Shown here in pieces: positions 39,371 to 48,638 of a DNA stretch of 64,000 nucleotides (position 1 is its first letter; each line of letters begins with the position of its first letter). The translations under genes were made by a program, and so were the position numbers. The notes below the pieces were generated by a model. The model made no database searches. It saw only the letters and a list, made by a program, of their open reading frames with translations, and was not told where the DNA came from. This DNA is from Pseudomonas ovata (lineage in GTDB: Bacteria; Pseudomonadota; Gammaproteobacteria; Pseudomonadales; Pseudomonadaceae), in the NCBI RefSeq assembly GCF_003131185.1, contig NZ_QFFU01000005.1:186001-250000 (forward strand), given 5' to 3'.

Positions 39371-40318
39371 ATGCCCACTTCAAACCTGCACCGCCTCGTT
39401 CTTGCCCTGGCCCTGGGCGGCCTGTTCAGCCACAGCGTGCTGGCCGCCCAGGCACAACCTGCTGTCCCCCAGGCCTCGGCGACCCCGGCAGCGACCAAGC
39501 CGGTACGGATTCTGGCCAGCCTGCCAATCACCTATGGCCTGGGGCAGATCCTGCTCAAGGACACCGGCGTGGTACTGGAACGCGCCGCTGCGGCCAACCT
39601 GCCAGGCTCGCGGCAGAGCGCCTATTTCACCGGACGCGGCGCCGAGGCGTTGCACAGGCTGGCCACGGATGCCGATGCGGTAATCGGCCTGCGCTCGATC
39701 TGGGGCGAAGACTCGCTGTACCCCAATGCGCGACGCAGCAATATCCGCATTGTCGAGATCGACGCGGCGCGCCCTGTAGACGGCGCCTTGCCCGGTGTCG
39801 CCCTGCAGGCCGAAACAGCCAGCGACGGCCTGAACAGCCAACCCTGGCTGGCCAGTCATAACCTGGGGCGCATGGCCGATGTGCTGAGCGCCGACCTGGT
39901 GCGCCTGGCACCCGAGGCCAGGACACGCATCGAAACCAACCTGGCAGTTTTCAAGCAGCAGTTGCTCACCCTCAGTGCCGACAGCGAAAAGCGCCTGGCC
40001 CAGGCCGACAACGTGGCGGTGGTGAGCCTGTCCGATCGCTTGAACTACCTGATCAGCGGGCTCAACCTGGAGCTGGTCGAGCGTCAGGTGCTGACCGATG
40101 AGCAATGGACATCCGCGGCCTTGCAGAAGCTGACCACCACTCTCAAGGACAACGATGTCGCCGTGGTCCTCGACCACCGCGATCCGCCCGCCCCGGTGAA
40201 GACGGCCATCAGCGCAGCCGGCAGCCAGTTGCTGGTACTGGGCAGCGAAAACGATGATCCGCTGGCCGGTCTGCAACAGGATGTCGACGCATTGCTCAAG
40301 GCGCTGAGCAAGCGCTGA
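39371..40318 (+). CDS. Divergent second metal-ABC-type binding protein lacking the usual His ligands
   Basis: 315 residues with a signal peptide (LVLALALGGLFSHSVLA). The fold markers of cluster A-I proteins remain: VRILASLPITYGLGQILL, and WLASHNLGRMADVLSADLVRLAPEARTRIETNLAVFKQQL, which aligns with the D-P-H-x-W-L-x-P region. The NPH-type ligand motif is replaced by LPGSRQSAYFTGRG and the DPH by SQP. It may bind something other than free divalent metal, or act as an accessory subunit. Last gene before a strong terminator. Confidence 0.78.
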   Translation: MPTSNLHRLVLALALGGLFSHSVLAAQAQPAVPQASATPAATKPVRILASLPITYGLGQILLKDTGVVLERAAAANLPGSRQSAYFTGRGAEALHRLATDADAVIGLRSIWGEDSLYPNARRSNIRIVEIDAARPVDGALPGVALQAETASDGLNSQPWLASHNLGRMADVLSADLVRLAPEARTRIETNLAVFKQQLLTLSADSEKRLAQADNVAVVSLSDRLNYLISGLNLELVERQVLTDEQWTSAALQKLTTTLKDNDVAVVLDHRDPPAPVKTAISAAGSQLLVLGSENDDPLAGLQQDVDALLKALSKR

Positions 40319-40337
40319 ATGATGACCCTGCAGGCAC

Positions 40338-40363
40338 AAAAAAGGCGGAGTCCGCCTTTTTTT
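40338..40363. terminator. Bidirectional rho-independent terminator
   Basis: A run, GGCGG-AGT-CCGCC, T run of seven. It ends both the metal-transport operon and the convergent SnoaL-like gene. Confidence 0.92.
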
Positions 40364-40370
40364 ATCCCGG

Positions 40371-40892
40371 TCAGTGACTGGCGTGCAGCAAGGGCTGAAC
40401 CTGCGGCATCGCCGAAGAATGGTGATTGAGGATCTTCCACTGCCCGTCTACCTGGGTATACAGGAAGGTGTAGCGCGCCTGGACTTCACTGACCTTGCCG
40501 TCGGCAGCGGTCAGGGTAAAGGTATAGACGCCGCTGTCCATGGCCGCCGTAGGACCCAGGCGACGGATTTCCCGGTAATTGATGCGACCGACCGGCTTGA
40601 GTGCCAGAAAGTGATCGAAGTAATCGGTGATTTGTGCCGGGGTCGCACGTACTTCGTTGGACACCGTCGGTTGCAGCACCGCATTGGTGGCATACAGACC
40701 GGTCACGCTTTTCGCGCTGCCGGTCTTGAGTGCGGCATTCCACTGATCGAACAGCCCGGCAATTTCACGCTCGCTGGCGTCGCTCGGCAGTTCGGCCACA
40801 CTGCGGTACACATAAGGCGTGGTTTGCGCGGCCTGGACCAGAGGGGCACCGAGGGCCAGGGCCAGCGCAATAACTGCAACTTTCAATTTCAT
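40371..40892 (-). CDS. Secreted SnoaL/CaMKII-association-domain-like protein
   Basis: 173 residues with a signal peptide (VAVIALALALGAPLVQA). The mature part is an NTF2-like fold: IAGLFDQWNAALKTGSAKSVTGLYATNAVL, then ITDYFDHFLALKP, then YTFLYTQVDGQWKILNHHSS. Such periplasmic proteins are common, with unknown ligands. It lies alone between the metal operon and the signalling operon, divergent from the latter. Confidence 0.8.
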   Translation of the reverse strand: MKLKVAVIALALALGAPLVQAAQTTPYVYRSVAELPSDASEREIAGLFDQWNAALKTGSAKSVTGLYATNAVLQPTVSNEVRATPAQITDYFDHFLALKPVGRINYREIRRLGPTAAMDSGVYTFTLTAADGKVSEVQARYTFLYTQVDGQWKILNHHSSAMPQVQPLLHASH

Positions 40893-41064
40893 GACAGCAC
40901 TCCTGCTCGTTGATCAGGGTGCTACTGTGCCCGGCATCAGCAAGCGGGCCATCGGCCAACCGGCGTCTTTTGCCTATGCCATTCGGCAGATAGGCAGGCA
41001 CAGGCCCGACAGGTTCTAATAGCGCACGATTGTCCGCACAAGCGCCCCTGCAGGAACCCCAGAC

Positions 41065-42252
41065 ATGTCCAGCCCGCCACACGATCCGGCCAGTGCCCTG
41101 GCCATCCGCGCACAGTATCGTCAGGCGCAAAGCCGCGCCGCACGCCTGCGCCTGCTGGTGGACACCGGCCAGCAACTGACCGGCCAGCCCCCTGATACCA
41201 TGCGCCAGCAAGTCTTGCAGCGCGCGTGCGCCTTCGTGGCCATGGATCACGGCCTGCTGCTGGAATGGCCTCCCGGCAAGACCGCGTGTTGCACGGCCAG
41301 CCTTGGCAGCCATGAGCACTTGGGCAGCCTGATCGCACACGCTGACACTGCATTGCGCCAGCCCGCCTGGCTGGAAGCGCCGGACACGCCGCTCAACACC
41401 GTGCTGCAATTGCCCCTGCGTGGCGCAGACGATCGCACCTTCGGCCTGTTGCTCCTGGCCAACAGCCTGCCCATCAGTGCCCCCGACAGCGAAGACATCG
41501 AGTCACTGCAATTGCTGGCCACGCTGCTGGCCGCCCATCTGGAAAACGACCGCCTGCTGCAGGCACTGATGACCCGCGAGCGCAGCATGTCGGAGCTGGT
41601 GCACCGGCTGTTCACCGCCCAGGAGGACGAGCGCAAGCGCATGGCCTATGACCTGCATGACGGCCTGGCCCAGACCCTGGCCGGCTTGCACCAGCGCCTG
41701 CAAGGCTTTGCCGGGCGCTGTCCGCCGCTGCCCGCGCCGCTGGACAACGACCTGGAAAACATCCTCGACCTGGCCCGGCACTGCGTGGGCGAAGCCCGTG
41801 AGTTGATCGGCGGGCTGCGCCCCAGCGTGCTGGACGACTTCGGCCTGTGGCGCGCCATCGACAAGGAGGCCGACCGCCTGCGCGACGCCGGTATCGACGT
41901 GCAGTGGCAGGCGCGTTCGCACGAGCGCTTGCCGGCCCCGGTGGAAATCGCCCTGTTTCGCATTGCCCAGGAAGGGATCAATAACGTCCTCAAGCATGCC
42001 GGCGCCCAGTGTGTGGAGCTTGGCCTGCAACGCCAACCCGAACAGGTTGCCCTGCACCTGAGCGATGACGGTTGCGGCTTCGATATCGACAGCCTGCAAC
42101 CTCATCATCCTGCCCGCTCACTGGGCCTGGTCACCATGCAGGAGCGCGCCAGCCTGTTGGGCGGACACTTCAGCTATACCCGCCCGTCGGCGGGCGGTAC
42201 ATGCCTGCAGACAGTCGTGCCGCTGGCACCGGCACAAGCGGTGCGCGCATGA
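41065..42252 (+). CDS. NarX/UhpB-type sensor histidine kinase with GAF domain
   Basis: 395 residues, no membrane span. The GAF-like domain covers about residues 30-165. HisKA_3 has the phosphorylatable His198 in DERKRMAYDLHDGLAQTLAGLHQRL. The ATPase domain has EGINNVLKHAGAQ, LSDDGCGFD and LGLVTMQERASLLGG. AGGA lies 9 bases before the start. Its TGA overlaps the start of the response-regulator gene (ATGA), so the two form a cognate pair. The signal is unknown and cytoplasmic. Confidence 0.93.
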   Translation: MSSPPHDPASALAIRAQYRQAQSRAARLRLLVDTGQQLTGQPPDTMRQQVLQRACAFVAMDHGLLLEWPPGKTACCTASLGSHEHLGSLIAHADTALRQPAWLEAPDTPLNTVLQLPLRGADDRTFGLLLLANSLPISAPDSEDIESLQLLATLLAAHLENDRLLQALMTRERSMSELVHRLFTAQEDERKRMAYDLHDGLAQTLAGLHQRLQGFAGRCPPLPAPLDNDLENILDLARHCVGEARELIGGLRPSVLDDFGLWRAIDKEADRLRDAGIDVQWQARSHERLPAPVEIALFRIAQEGINNVLKHAGAQCVELGLQRQPEQVALHLSDDGCGFDIDSLQPHHPARSLGLVTMQERASLLGGHFSYTRPSAGGTCLQTVVPLAPAQAVRA

Positions 42253-42902
42253 CGACGCCCCTGCGCCTGGTGCTGGCCGATGACCATGAAGTGACCCGCA
42301 CCGGGTTCATTTCCATGCTGGCCGGCCATCCCGAATTCGTCGTGGTCGGCGAGGCCTGTGACGGCCAGCAGGCGGTGGACATGTGCGTGGCCCTGCAACC
42401 GGATATTGCCATCCTCGACATCCGCATGCCGGTGCTCAACGGCCTGGGCGCCGCCCGTCTGCTGCAGCAACGCATGCCCGGTCTGAAAGTGGTGATGTTC
42501 ACCATGGACGACAGCACTGACCATCTGGAAGCGGCAATCAGTGCCGGGGCCGTGGGCTATCTGCTCAAGGATGCGCGGCGCGACGAAATGATCGCCAGCC
42601 TGCAACGCGTGGCGCGTGGCGAGGAAGCCCTGAACGGAGCCGTCAGCGCCCGCCTGCTGCGGCGCATGGCCGAACGCGGCGGCCAGGCCGCACCGGCCCT
42701 GGAAACCTTGACGGCACGCGAGCGCCAGGTCCTGGCGCTGGTGGCCGGCGGGTGCAGCAACCGGGTGATCGGCGAACGCCTGGGCATCACCACCGGCACC
42801 GCCAAGGCCCATGTCGAACGGGTCATCGGCAAGCTGGGCGCGTCCGACCGCACGCAAGCGGCCGTGCGTGGCGTGGCACTGGGCCTGGTGCCCGGCCAGT
42901 GA
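42249..42902 (+). CDS. NarL/LuxR-family response regulator
   Basis: 217 residues from the ATG at 42249. The receiver has the acidic pair in LVLADDHEVTR, phosphoacceptor Asp in IAILDIRMPVLNG and Lys in YLLKDARRDEM. The C-terminal LuxR helix-turn-helix is LTARERQVLALVAGGCSNRVIGERLGITTGTAKAHVERV. Partner of the preceding kinase. Its stop overlaps or abuts the start of the hybrid kinase gene. Confidence 0.95.
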   Translation: MTTPLRLVLADDHEVTRTGFISMLAGHPEFVVVGEACDGQQAVDMCVALQPDIAILDIRMPVLNGLGAARLLQQRMPGLKVVMFTMDDSTDHLEAAISAGAVGYLLKDARRDEMIASLQRVARGEEALNGAVSARLLRRMAERGGQAAPALETLTARERQVLALVAGGCSNRVIGERLGITTGTAKAHVERVIGKLGASDRTQAAVRGVALGLVPGQ

Positions 42903-42907
42903 GCCTG

Positions 42908-45223
42908 ATGGTGCAAACGCCTGCCAGCCGCTGGGCCGACCTGCCCCTGCGCGGCAAGGCCCTGGTGGCCATTTCCCTGCCGCTGGTATTGCTGATGGGC
43001 TCGCTGGTCTTGATTTATATCACCGAGCGCCAGACCACCCGGGCCGAGGAAGATGTGCGCCGGGTGCTGCAAGTCCAGGGCGACATCCAGACCGTCCACA
43101 CCCAACTGGCCGAAGCGGCTGCCAGCGTGCGCGGCTACCTGTTGACCCGGCACGAGGATTTCCTGCCAGCCTACCGGCAGGCTGGCGCTCTGATCGAAGC
43201 GGCCCGCCAGCGCCTGAACGACAACGTACGCGACCCACAGATGCGCGAACACCTGCACGCCATTGCGCCGATGATCACGACCAAGCTTGAGGGCCTGGCC
43301 GCCCTGCGCCAGCTGCAGCCGGCTGACCATGCCTCGATCTCGGCGATCCTGGTGGAGAACAAGGCCATACTGGATGAACTGCGCCGGCACATCGACACCA
43401 TGCGCACCCGCGAAGACACCTTGCTGGCCGAACGCACCGCCGCCGCTGCCGCCATCCGCCAGCGCCTGCTGTTCTCGACCCTGCTCGCCGCCGGCTGCGG
43501 GTTGTTCGGTGCGATCATCGCCGTGCTGCTGCTCTCGCGCGGCATCGTCGCCCGGGTGCAGCAGGTCCAAGGCAACGCCCAACGCCTGGCGCTCGGCCAG
43601 CCGCTGTGGCCGCAGCCGCCGGAAAAGGATGAAGTGGGCCAGTTGGGCAGTCGCCTGGTGGAAGCCGGTCACTTGCTGGCCGAGCGCGAGCGCGCCCTGC
43701 GTGACAACGAGGAACGCTTGCGGCTGATCATCGACGGGGTCAAGGACTATGGCATCTTCGCCCTGGACATCCACGGTTGCGTCACCAGTTGGAACGTCGG
43801 GGCCGAACGCATCAAGGGCTATACCGAACAGGAAATCATCGGCCAGCACTTTTCCGTGTTCTACCTGCTCGATGAATGCCCGGAGCATCCGGCCAGGGCC
43901 CTGGCCGCCGCGACTCGTGACGGTCACTACATGGAAGAAGCCTGGCGCTGCCGCAAGGATGGCAGCCGTTTCTGGGCCAGCGTGGTCATCACCGCCCAAT
44001 ACGATACCAGCGGTGCCTTGCGCGGTTTTTCCAAGATTACCCGCGACATCACCGACCGCCGCGCCGCCGAAATCGACCTGCGCACCGCCCGTGAACAGGC
44101 CGAGCGCGCCAGCCGGGCAAAAAGCGAATTCCTGTCGCGCATGAGTCACGAGCTGCGCACGCCCCTGAACTCCATCCTGGGCTTTGCACAACTGCTGGAC
44201 ATGGATGGCGCCCCCGGCCAGGCCAACCATGCCAGGCATATCCTGCGCGCCGGACAGCACCTGCTGACCCTGATCAATGAAGTGCTGGACATCGCCCGCA
44301 TCGAAGCCGGCCGGCTGGCCTTGAACCCGGAGCCGGTAGCGCTGGTATCGGCCCTGCAGGAAGCACTGACCCTGGTCTGGCCGATGGCCCAGGAAGCGGG
44401 TATCGAATTGAGCCCCTTGCCGGCGCACATCATTGATCAGGGCGTGCTCGCCGACCGACAACGGCTGATCCAGGTGCTGCTCAACCTGCTGTCCAATGCC
44501 ATCAAGTACAACCGGCCGGCCGGCCGTGTCTGGATCGAGGTGCAGGTGCAGGCCGGACGCCTGGGTATTTCGGTCAATGACACCGGGCATGGTATTGCCA
44601 CCGACAAGCTGGACCGCTTGTTCACGCCTTTCGAACGCCTTGAGGCCGACCCGCGAGTAGAAGGCACAGGGCTTGGCCTGGCCCTCAGCAAGAGCCTGTT
44701 GCACGCCATGCAGGGTAGCCTGGTGGTGCACAGCACACCCGGACAGGGCTGCCGGTTTACCTTTGAGCTGCCCGCCGCGCAGGTCCAGCGCCCGACAGCC
44801 CGCCCCCTGCACCCGCCAGTCTTGCCTGCGGCACCGGCCTTGCACAATCGCGGCACGGTGCTGTGCATCGAAGGCAATCTGTCGAGCCTGGCTCTGATCG
44901 AGACCCTGCTGCAACGTCGACCAGGCATTCGCCTGCTGTCGAGCATGCTCGGCCAACTGGGCCTGGACCTGGCCCGCCAGCATGCCCCGCAACTGATCCT
45001 GCTGGATATCGACCTGCCGGACCTGCAGGGCCTGGACGTGTTGCGCCGCCTGCGCGAGTGGCGGGCCACAGCCTCGACGCCGGTGATCATCCTGACGGCA
45101 GACGCCAGTGACGCGTGCCGCAACACCTTGCAGGCGGCGGGCGCCACCGCGATCCTCGTCAAGCCCTTGCATGTACCGGGCTTTCTCGCCTATCTGGACC
45201 AGTACTTACCGGAACCTGAATGA
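42908..45223 (+). CDS. Hybrid sensor histidine kinase (CHASE3-HAMP-PAS-HisKA-HATPase-receiver)
   Basis: 771 residues from the ATG at 42908; a GTG at 42899 that overlaps the previous stop is an alternative. Order: first membrane span (LVAISLPLVLLMGSLVLIYI), CHASE3-like periplasmic helices to about 180, second span (LLAAGCGLFGAIIAVLLLS), HAMP, PAS/PAC (about 265-390). HisKA has His in SRMSHELRTPLNSILG (about residue 413), then ATPase (LLNLLSNAIKYN, GTGLGLALSKSL). The C-terminal receiver keeps its acceptor Asp (LILLDIDLPD) and Lys but has IEGN where family members have two acidic residues. Role in signalling unknown. Confidence 0.92.
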   Translation: MVQTPASRWADLPLRGKALVAISLPLVLLMGSLVLIYITERQTTRAEEDVRRVLQVQGDIQTVHTQLAEAAASVRGYLLTRHEDFLPAYRQAGALIEAARQRLNDNVRDPQMREHLHAIAPMITTKLEGLAALRQLQPADHASISAILVENKAILDELRRHIDTMRTREDTLLAERTAAAAAIRQRLLFSTLLAAGCGLFGAIIAVLLLSRGIVARVQQVQGNAQRLALGQPLWPQPPEKDEVGQLGSRLVEAGHLLAERERALRDNEERLRLIIDGVKDYGIFALDIHGCVTSWNVGAERIKGYTEQEIIGQHFSVFYLLDECPEHPARALAAATRDGHYMEEAWRCRKDGSRFWASVVITAQYDTSGALRGFSKITRDITDRRAAEIDLRTAREQAERASRAKSEFLSRMSHELRTPLNSILGFAQLLDMDGAPGQANHARHILRAGQHLLTLINEVLDIARIEAGRLALNPEPVALVSALQEALTLVWPMAQEAGIELSPLPAHIIDQGVLADRQRLIQVLLNLLSNAIKYNRPAGRVWIEVQVQAGRLGISVNDTGHGIATDKLDRLFTPFERLEADPRVEGTGLGLALSKSLLHAMQGSLVVHSTPGQGCRFTFELPAAQVQRPTARPLHPPVLPAAPALHNRGTVLCIEGNLSSLALIETLLQRRPGIRLLSSMLGQLGLDLARQHAPQLILLDIDLPDLQGLDVLRRLREWRATASTPVIILTADASDACRNTLQAAGATAILVKPLHVPGFLAYLDQYLPEPE

Positions 45224-45684
45224 ACGCCGACTTTCGTATCCTGATCATCGATGACCAGCGTCCCAACCTGGAGCTGATGGAGCAGTTGCTGGCCCGCGAA
45301 GGACTGCACAACGTGCTGAGCAGCAGCGAGCCGCTGCGTACCCTTGACCTGTTCAACAGCTTCGAGCCGGACCTGGTGATCCTCGACCTGCACATGCCTG
45401 AGTTCGACGGCTTTGCCGTGCTGGAGCAACTGAACCGGCGCATTCCTGCCAACGACTACCTGCCCATCCTGGTGCTGACCGCCGATGCCACCCGCGACAC
45501 GCGCCTGCGCGCCCTGGCGCTGGGTGCCCGCGACTTCATCAGCAAGCCCCTGGATGCACTGGAAACCATGCTGCGTATCTGGAACCTGCTGGAAACCCGG
45601 GCGCTGTACAAAAGACTGCGGCAACTGGTGCCGAGCGAATCGATCGAATTGCTGCGCCAGCACACAGGGCCGGCGCAGCCTTGA
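45220..45684 (+). CDS. Single-domain response regulator
   Basis: 154 residues; ATG overlaps the hybrid kinase stop (ATGA). Complete receiver: ILIIDDQRPNLELMEQLL, acceptor Asp in LVILDLHMPEFDG, LVLTADAT, and Lys in DFISKPLDALE. A ~30-residue helical tail follows and there is no output domain. It probably relays phosphate from, or competes with, the hybrid kinase receiver. Fourth gene of the signalling operon. Confidence 0.9.
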   Translation: MNADFRILIIDDQRPNLELMEQLLAREGLHNVLSSSEPLRTLDLFNSFEPDLVILDLHMPEFDGFAVLEQLNRRIPANDYLPILVLTADATRDTRLRALALGARDFISKPLDALETMLRIWNLLETRALYKRLRQLVPSESIELLRQHTGPAQP

Positions 45685-45693
45685 AGCGCGGAC

Positions 45694-46125
45694 TTATTTG
45701 ATCAGCACGACCGGCACCGGTACGTCATGAATGACCCGGTTGGCCACCGAACCGAGCAGCAGACCGCCGAAACTGCCCAGACCACGGGTGCCCATCACCA
45801 CGGTATCGCATTCGAGCTTCTTGACGACGACGGCAATCTGCTCGGCGACATTACCAAGATCGACATGGGTCTGATGAGCGACGCCACTGGCCTTGAGCAG
45901 TGCACTGGCCTGTTCGAGTACGCCCTTGGCCGAGTTGAACAACCCGGTCTTGACGCCCTCGATCATGTCTGGCGCCAGATAGTCGCTGTACACGATCGGG
46001 CTGGACTGGACATTGAGCACATGCACTTCCAGCGGTCGGGCCATCTGCCCGGCCAGGTTGATGACATAGTCCAGCGCATGCCGGGCATGGACCGAACCAT
46101 CGAAAGGAACCAGAACCTTGTGCAT
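45694..46125 (-). CDS. Universal stress protein, UspA family
   Basis: 143 residues. VLVPFDGSVHARHALDYVINLA start and the ATP-binding signature GTRGLGSFGGLLLGSVANRVIHDVPVPVVLIK. Convergent with the signalling operon with only 9 bases between. The 256-base gap to dusA (46126-46381) shows no gene. Confidence 0.92.
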   Translation of the reverse strand: MHKVLVPFDGSVHARHALDYVINLAGQMARPLEVHVLNVQSSPIVYSDYLAPDMIEGVKTGLFNSAKGVLEQASALLKASGVAHQTHVDLGNVAEQIAVVVKKLECDTVVMGTRGLGSFGGLLLGSVANRVIHDVPVPVVLIK

Positions 46126-46381
46126 GACTGCTCTCCTGCAAGTGGGTATGCCATGAACATAGTCATCACAGGGGCAGTCGGCCAGTGTGATCAGTCACTC
46201 CCTTGACCTGTGGCAATCAACGGCCCTTTTTATACCGGCTGACCGTTACGTTTTGCCTTCTGCTCTCTGATTACTGGCACGTACACGAAATGGAATACGC
46301 CTCCACGCTCAATTTAATGGGTGGTATTGATGCGATCGCCTTGCAGACAGCGTGCTGGCACCATTGCGTAGAAACAGATGG

Positions 46382-47398
46382 CTAGCGGCCTTCGAGCAAC
46401 TGCGCCGCCTGGTCGAGCAACGCCAGGGGGCTTTCAGCCTTGTGAATATCCACCGACAACAACTGCCGAAAGCGCCGGGCGCCCGGAAAGCCCTGGGCAA
46501 GGCCCAATACATGGCGGGTAATGTGATGCATATTGCCGCCGCGACCAATGTAGTCGGCGATATAAGGGCGCAAGGCGGCCAGGGCCTCGGATCGACTGAT
46601 CGGTGGCTGGCTTGAGCCGTACAACTGGCTATCGACCCCGGCCAGCAGATAAGGATTGTGGTAGGCCTCGCGCCCCAGCATCACCCCGTCGAACACCTGC
46701 AAATGCTCACGACAGTCGTCCAGGGTCTTGATGCCGCCATTGAGAATGATCTCAAGGTCCGGAAAGTCCGTCTTCAGGCGCGCTGCCACGTCGTAGCGCA
46801 AGGGTGGAATATCGCGGTTTTCCTTGGGCGACAGCCCTTCGAGAATCGCAATGCGGGCATGCACGGTAAAACTGCGACATCCGGCCTCACGCACCTGGCC
46901 GACGAAATCGCACAACTGCTCGTAACTGTCACGGCCGTTGATGCCGATGCGATGCTTGACCGTAACCGGCACGCTCACCGCATCCAGCATAGCCTTGACG
47001 CACTCGCTGACCAGCGCTGGATGTCCCATCAGGCAGGCACCGATCATGTTGTTCTGCACCCGGTCGCTGGGGCAGCCAACATTCAGGTTGACCTCGTCAT
47101 AACCGGCCGCCTCGGCCAGCCTTGCACAAGCGGCCAGATCGGCAGGATTGCTGCCGCCCAATTGCAAAGCCAAGGGATGCTCGGTTTCGTTATGGCCCAG
47201 AAAACGCTCCTGATCGCCATGCAACACGGCACCGGTCGTGACCATCTCGGTGTACAGCAAAGCGTTTTTTGACAGCAGGCGCAGGAAGTAACGGCAATGA
47301 CGATCCGTCCAATCCATCATCGGCGCCACGGAGAACCGTCGCGACAGCGCAGGCCTTGTAGGCTGGGGGTTTGGGGCAATATCTGGTGGCATTTTCAT
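46382..47398 (-). CDS. dusA: tRNA-dihydrouridine(20/20a) synthase
   Basis: 338 residues, DusA type: RRFSVAPMMDWTDRHCRYFLRLLS, LYTEMVTTGAVLHGD, the catalytic Cys in NLNVGCPSDRVQNNMIGACLM, SPKENRDIPPL and DGVMLGREAYHNPY. It reduces U20/U20a in tRNA. Its 5' end faces the integrase gene at 47494. The 5' end of dusA is a known attachment site for integrative elements, so the first ~20 codons before RRFSVAPM may have been re-supplied by the inserted element. Confidence 0.95.
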   Translation of the reverse strand: MKMPPDIAPNPQPTRPALSRRFSVAPMMDWTDRHCRYFLRLLSKNALLYTEMVTTGAVLHGDQERFLGHNETEHPLALQLGGSNPADLAACARLAEAAGYDEVNLNVGCPSDRVQNNMIGACLMGHPALVSECVKAMLDAVSVPVTVKHRIGINGRDSYEQLCDFVGQVREAGCRSFTVHARIAILEGLSPKENRDIPPLRYDVAARLKTDFPDLEIILNGGIKTLDDCREHLQVFDGVMLGREAYHNPYLLAGVDSQLYGSSQPPISRSEALAALRPYIADYIGRGGNMHHITRHVLGLAQGFPGARRFRQLLSVDIHKAESPLALLDQAAQLLEGR

Positions 47399-47407
47399 TG
47401 GTCGATT

Positions 47408-47487
47408 TGTAGCAATTTTTAGGCGTTTTTGAGGGTTTTTTTAGAGCGATTGCTACAATGTAGCAACCGTCATCAGCAATGTAGCAA
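47408..47487. repeat. TGTAGCAA repeats upstream of the integrase gene (candidate arm-type sites)
   Basis: Direct copies of TGTAGCAA at 47408-47415, 47459-47466 and 47480-47487, plus an inverted copy at 47450-47457. The inverted and second copies form the perfect 17-base palindrome TTGCTACA-A-TGTAGCAA. Repeats of this kind next to an integrase gene are typical of integrase arm-binding or autoregulatory sites. Confidence 0.6.
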
Positions 47488-47493
47488 TCGGAA

Positions 47494-48580
47494 AATGGGA
47501 AGCATCACAGCACGCAAGCGCAAGGACAATTCGGTCAGCTACACCGCACAGATAAGGCTCAATCGCGATGGCCAAACAGTCTATCAGGAAAGCCAGACCT
47601 TCCACCGCAAGCAGCTGGCGCAAGCCTGGCTCAAGCGACGCGAAACTGAACTCGCCCAGCCGGGTGCGATTGAACGCGCCAACAACAAAAGCGCAACCAT
47701 CACCCAGATGATCGACCGTTACCTGACTGAATACGAAACCCTGCGCCCGCTCGGCAAAACCAAGCGAGCCACCTTGAATGCCATCGGCAAGACATGGCTG
47801 GGCGAGATCGTCGATATCAAGCTGACCAGTCAGAACATCGTCGAGTACGCCCAATGGCGCATGACACCGGAGGGTGGCGGTATCCAGGCGCAGACGGTTG
47901 GCAACGATCTGGCCCATCTGGGCGCCGTACTTTCTGTCGCCAGACCCGCCTGGGGCTATGCGGTCGATCCACACGCCATGTCCGACGCTCGCAAGGTGTT
48001 GCGCAAACTGGGCATGGTCTCACGCAGCAAGGAGCGCAACCGCCGCCCAGCCCTGGATGAGCTCGACAGGCTCCTGAATCACTATGTCGAAATGCAGGCG
48101 CGCCGCAAGGGCCGAATTGATATGCCCAAGATCATTGCCTTCGCCATCTTCTCTACGCGGCGCCAGGAAGAAATCACGAGGATACGCTGGGCCGATCTTG
48201 ATCACGCACGCCAGGCCGTGTTGGTACGCGATATGAAGAACCCGGGCCAGAAGATCGGTAACGATGTGTGGTGCCACTTGCCTGACGAAGCCTGGGAAAT
48301 TCTGCACAGGATGCCGAAGACGGCGGACGAGATCTTTCCCTACAACTCCAGCTCGATATCAGCGTCTTTCACCAAAGCCTGTCAGTTTCTCGATATCGAA
48401 GGACTTTGCTTCCATGACCTGCGTCACGACGGCGTGAGCCGGCTGTTTGAAATGGACTGGGACATTCCGAGGGTATCGAGCGTGTCGGGGCACAGGGACT
48501 GGAACTCTTTACGACGGTACACGCATTTGAGAGGTCGATCCGATCCCTATGCCGACTGGGAGTGGCTCGACAAAATCTGA
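47494..48580 (+). CDS. int: Tyrosine recombinase/phage integrase
   Basis: I place the start at the ATG of MGSITARKRKDNSVSYTAQI (47494); a frame open from 47429 adds an unconserved lead. About 361 residues. N-terminal arm-binding domain, core-binding domain (ATITQMIDRYLTEYETLRPLG), catalytic domain with Arg in FAIFSTRRQEEITRIRW, His-x2-Arg in CFHDLRHDGVSRLFE, His in VSGHRDWNSLRRYTHL and the Tyr nucleophile in RRYTHL. It would integrate the element at dusA. It is expressed away from dusA. Confidence 0.93.
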
Positions 48581-48595
48581 TAGATCTGACTGAAG

Positions 48596-48638
48596 GGATG
48601 TGATGGTTGGCCAGCCGTCGTTAGCAGTCATCACATCC
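48596..48638. repeat. 10-base inverted repeat just after the integrase gene
   Basis: GGATGTGATG (48596-48605) and CATCACATCC (48629-48638), 23-base loop. Possible stem-loop end of the integrase transcript, without a T run. The remaining gap to 49000 is AT-rich and shows no gene or recognised motif. Confidence 0.45.

Noticed and set aside
42557-45172. 871-codon open frame on the minus strand opposite the hybrid kinase
   Set aside because: It is antisense to a gene with clear kinase motifs; its translation is Gln/Gly/Ala-rich with no domain. This is an artefact of high-GC codon use.
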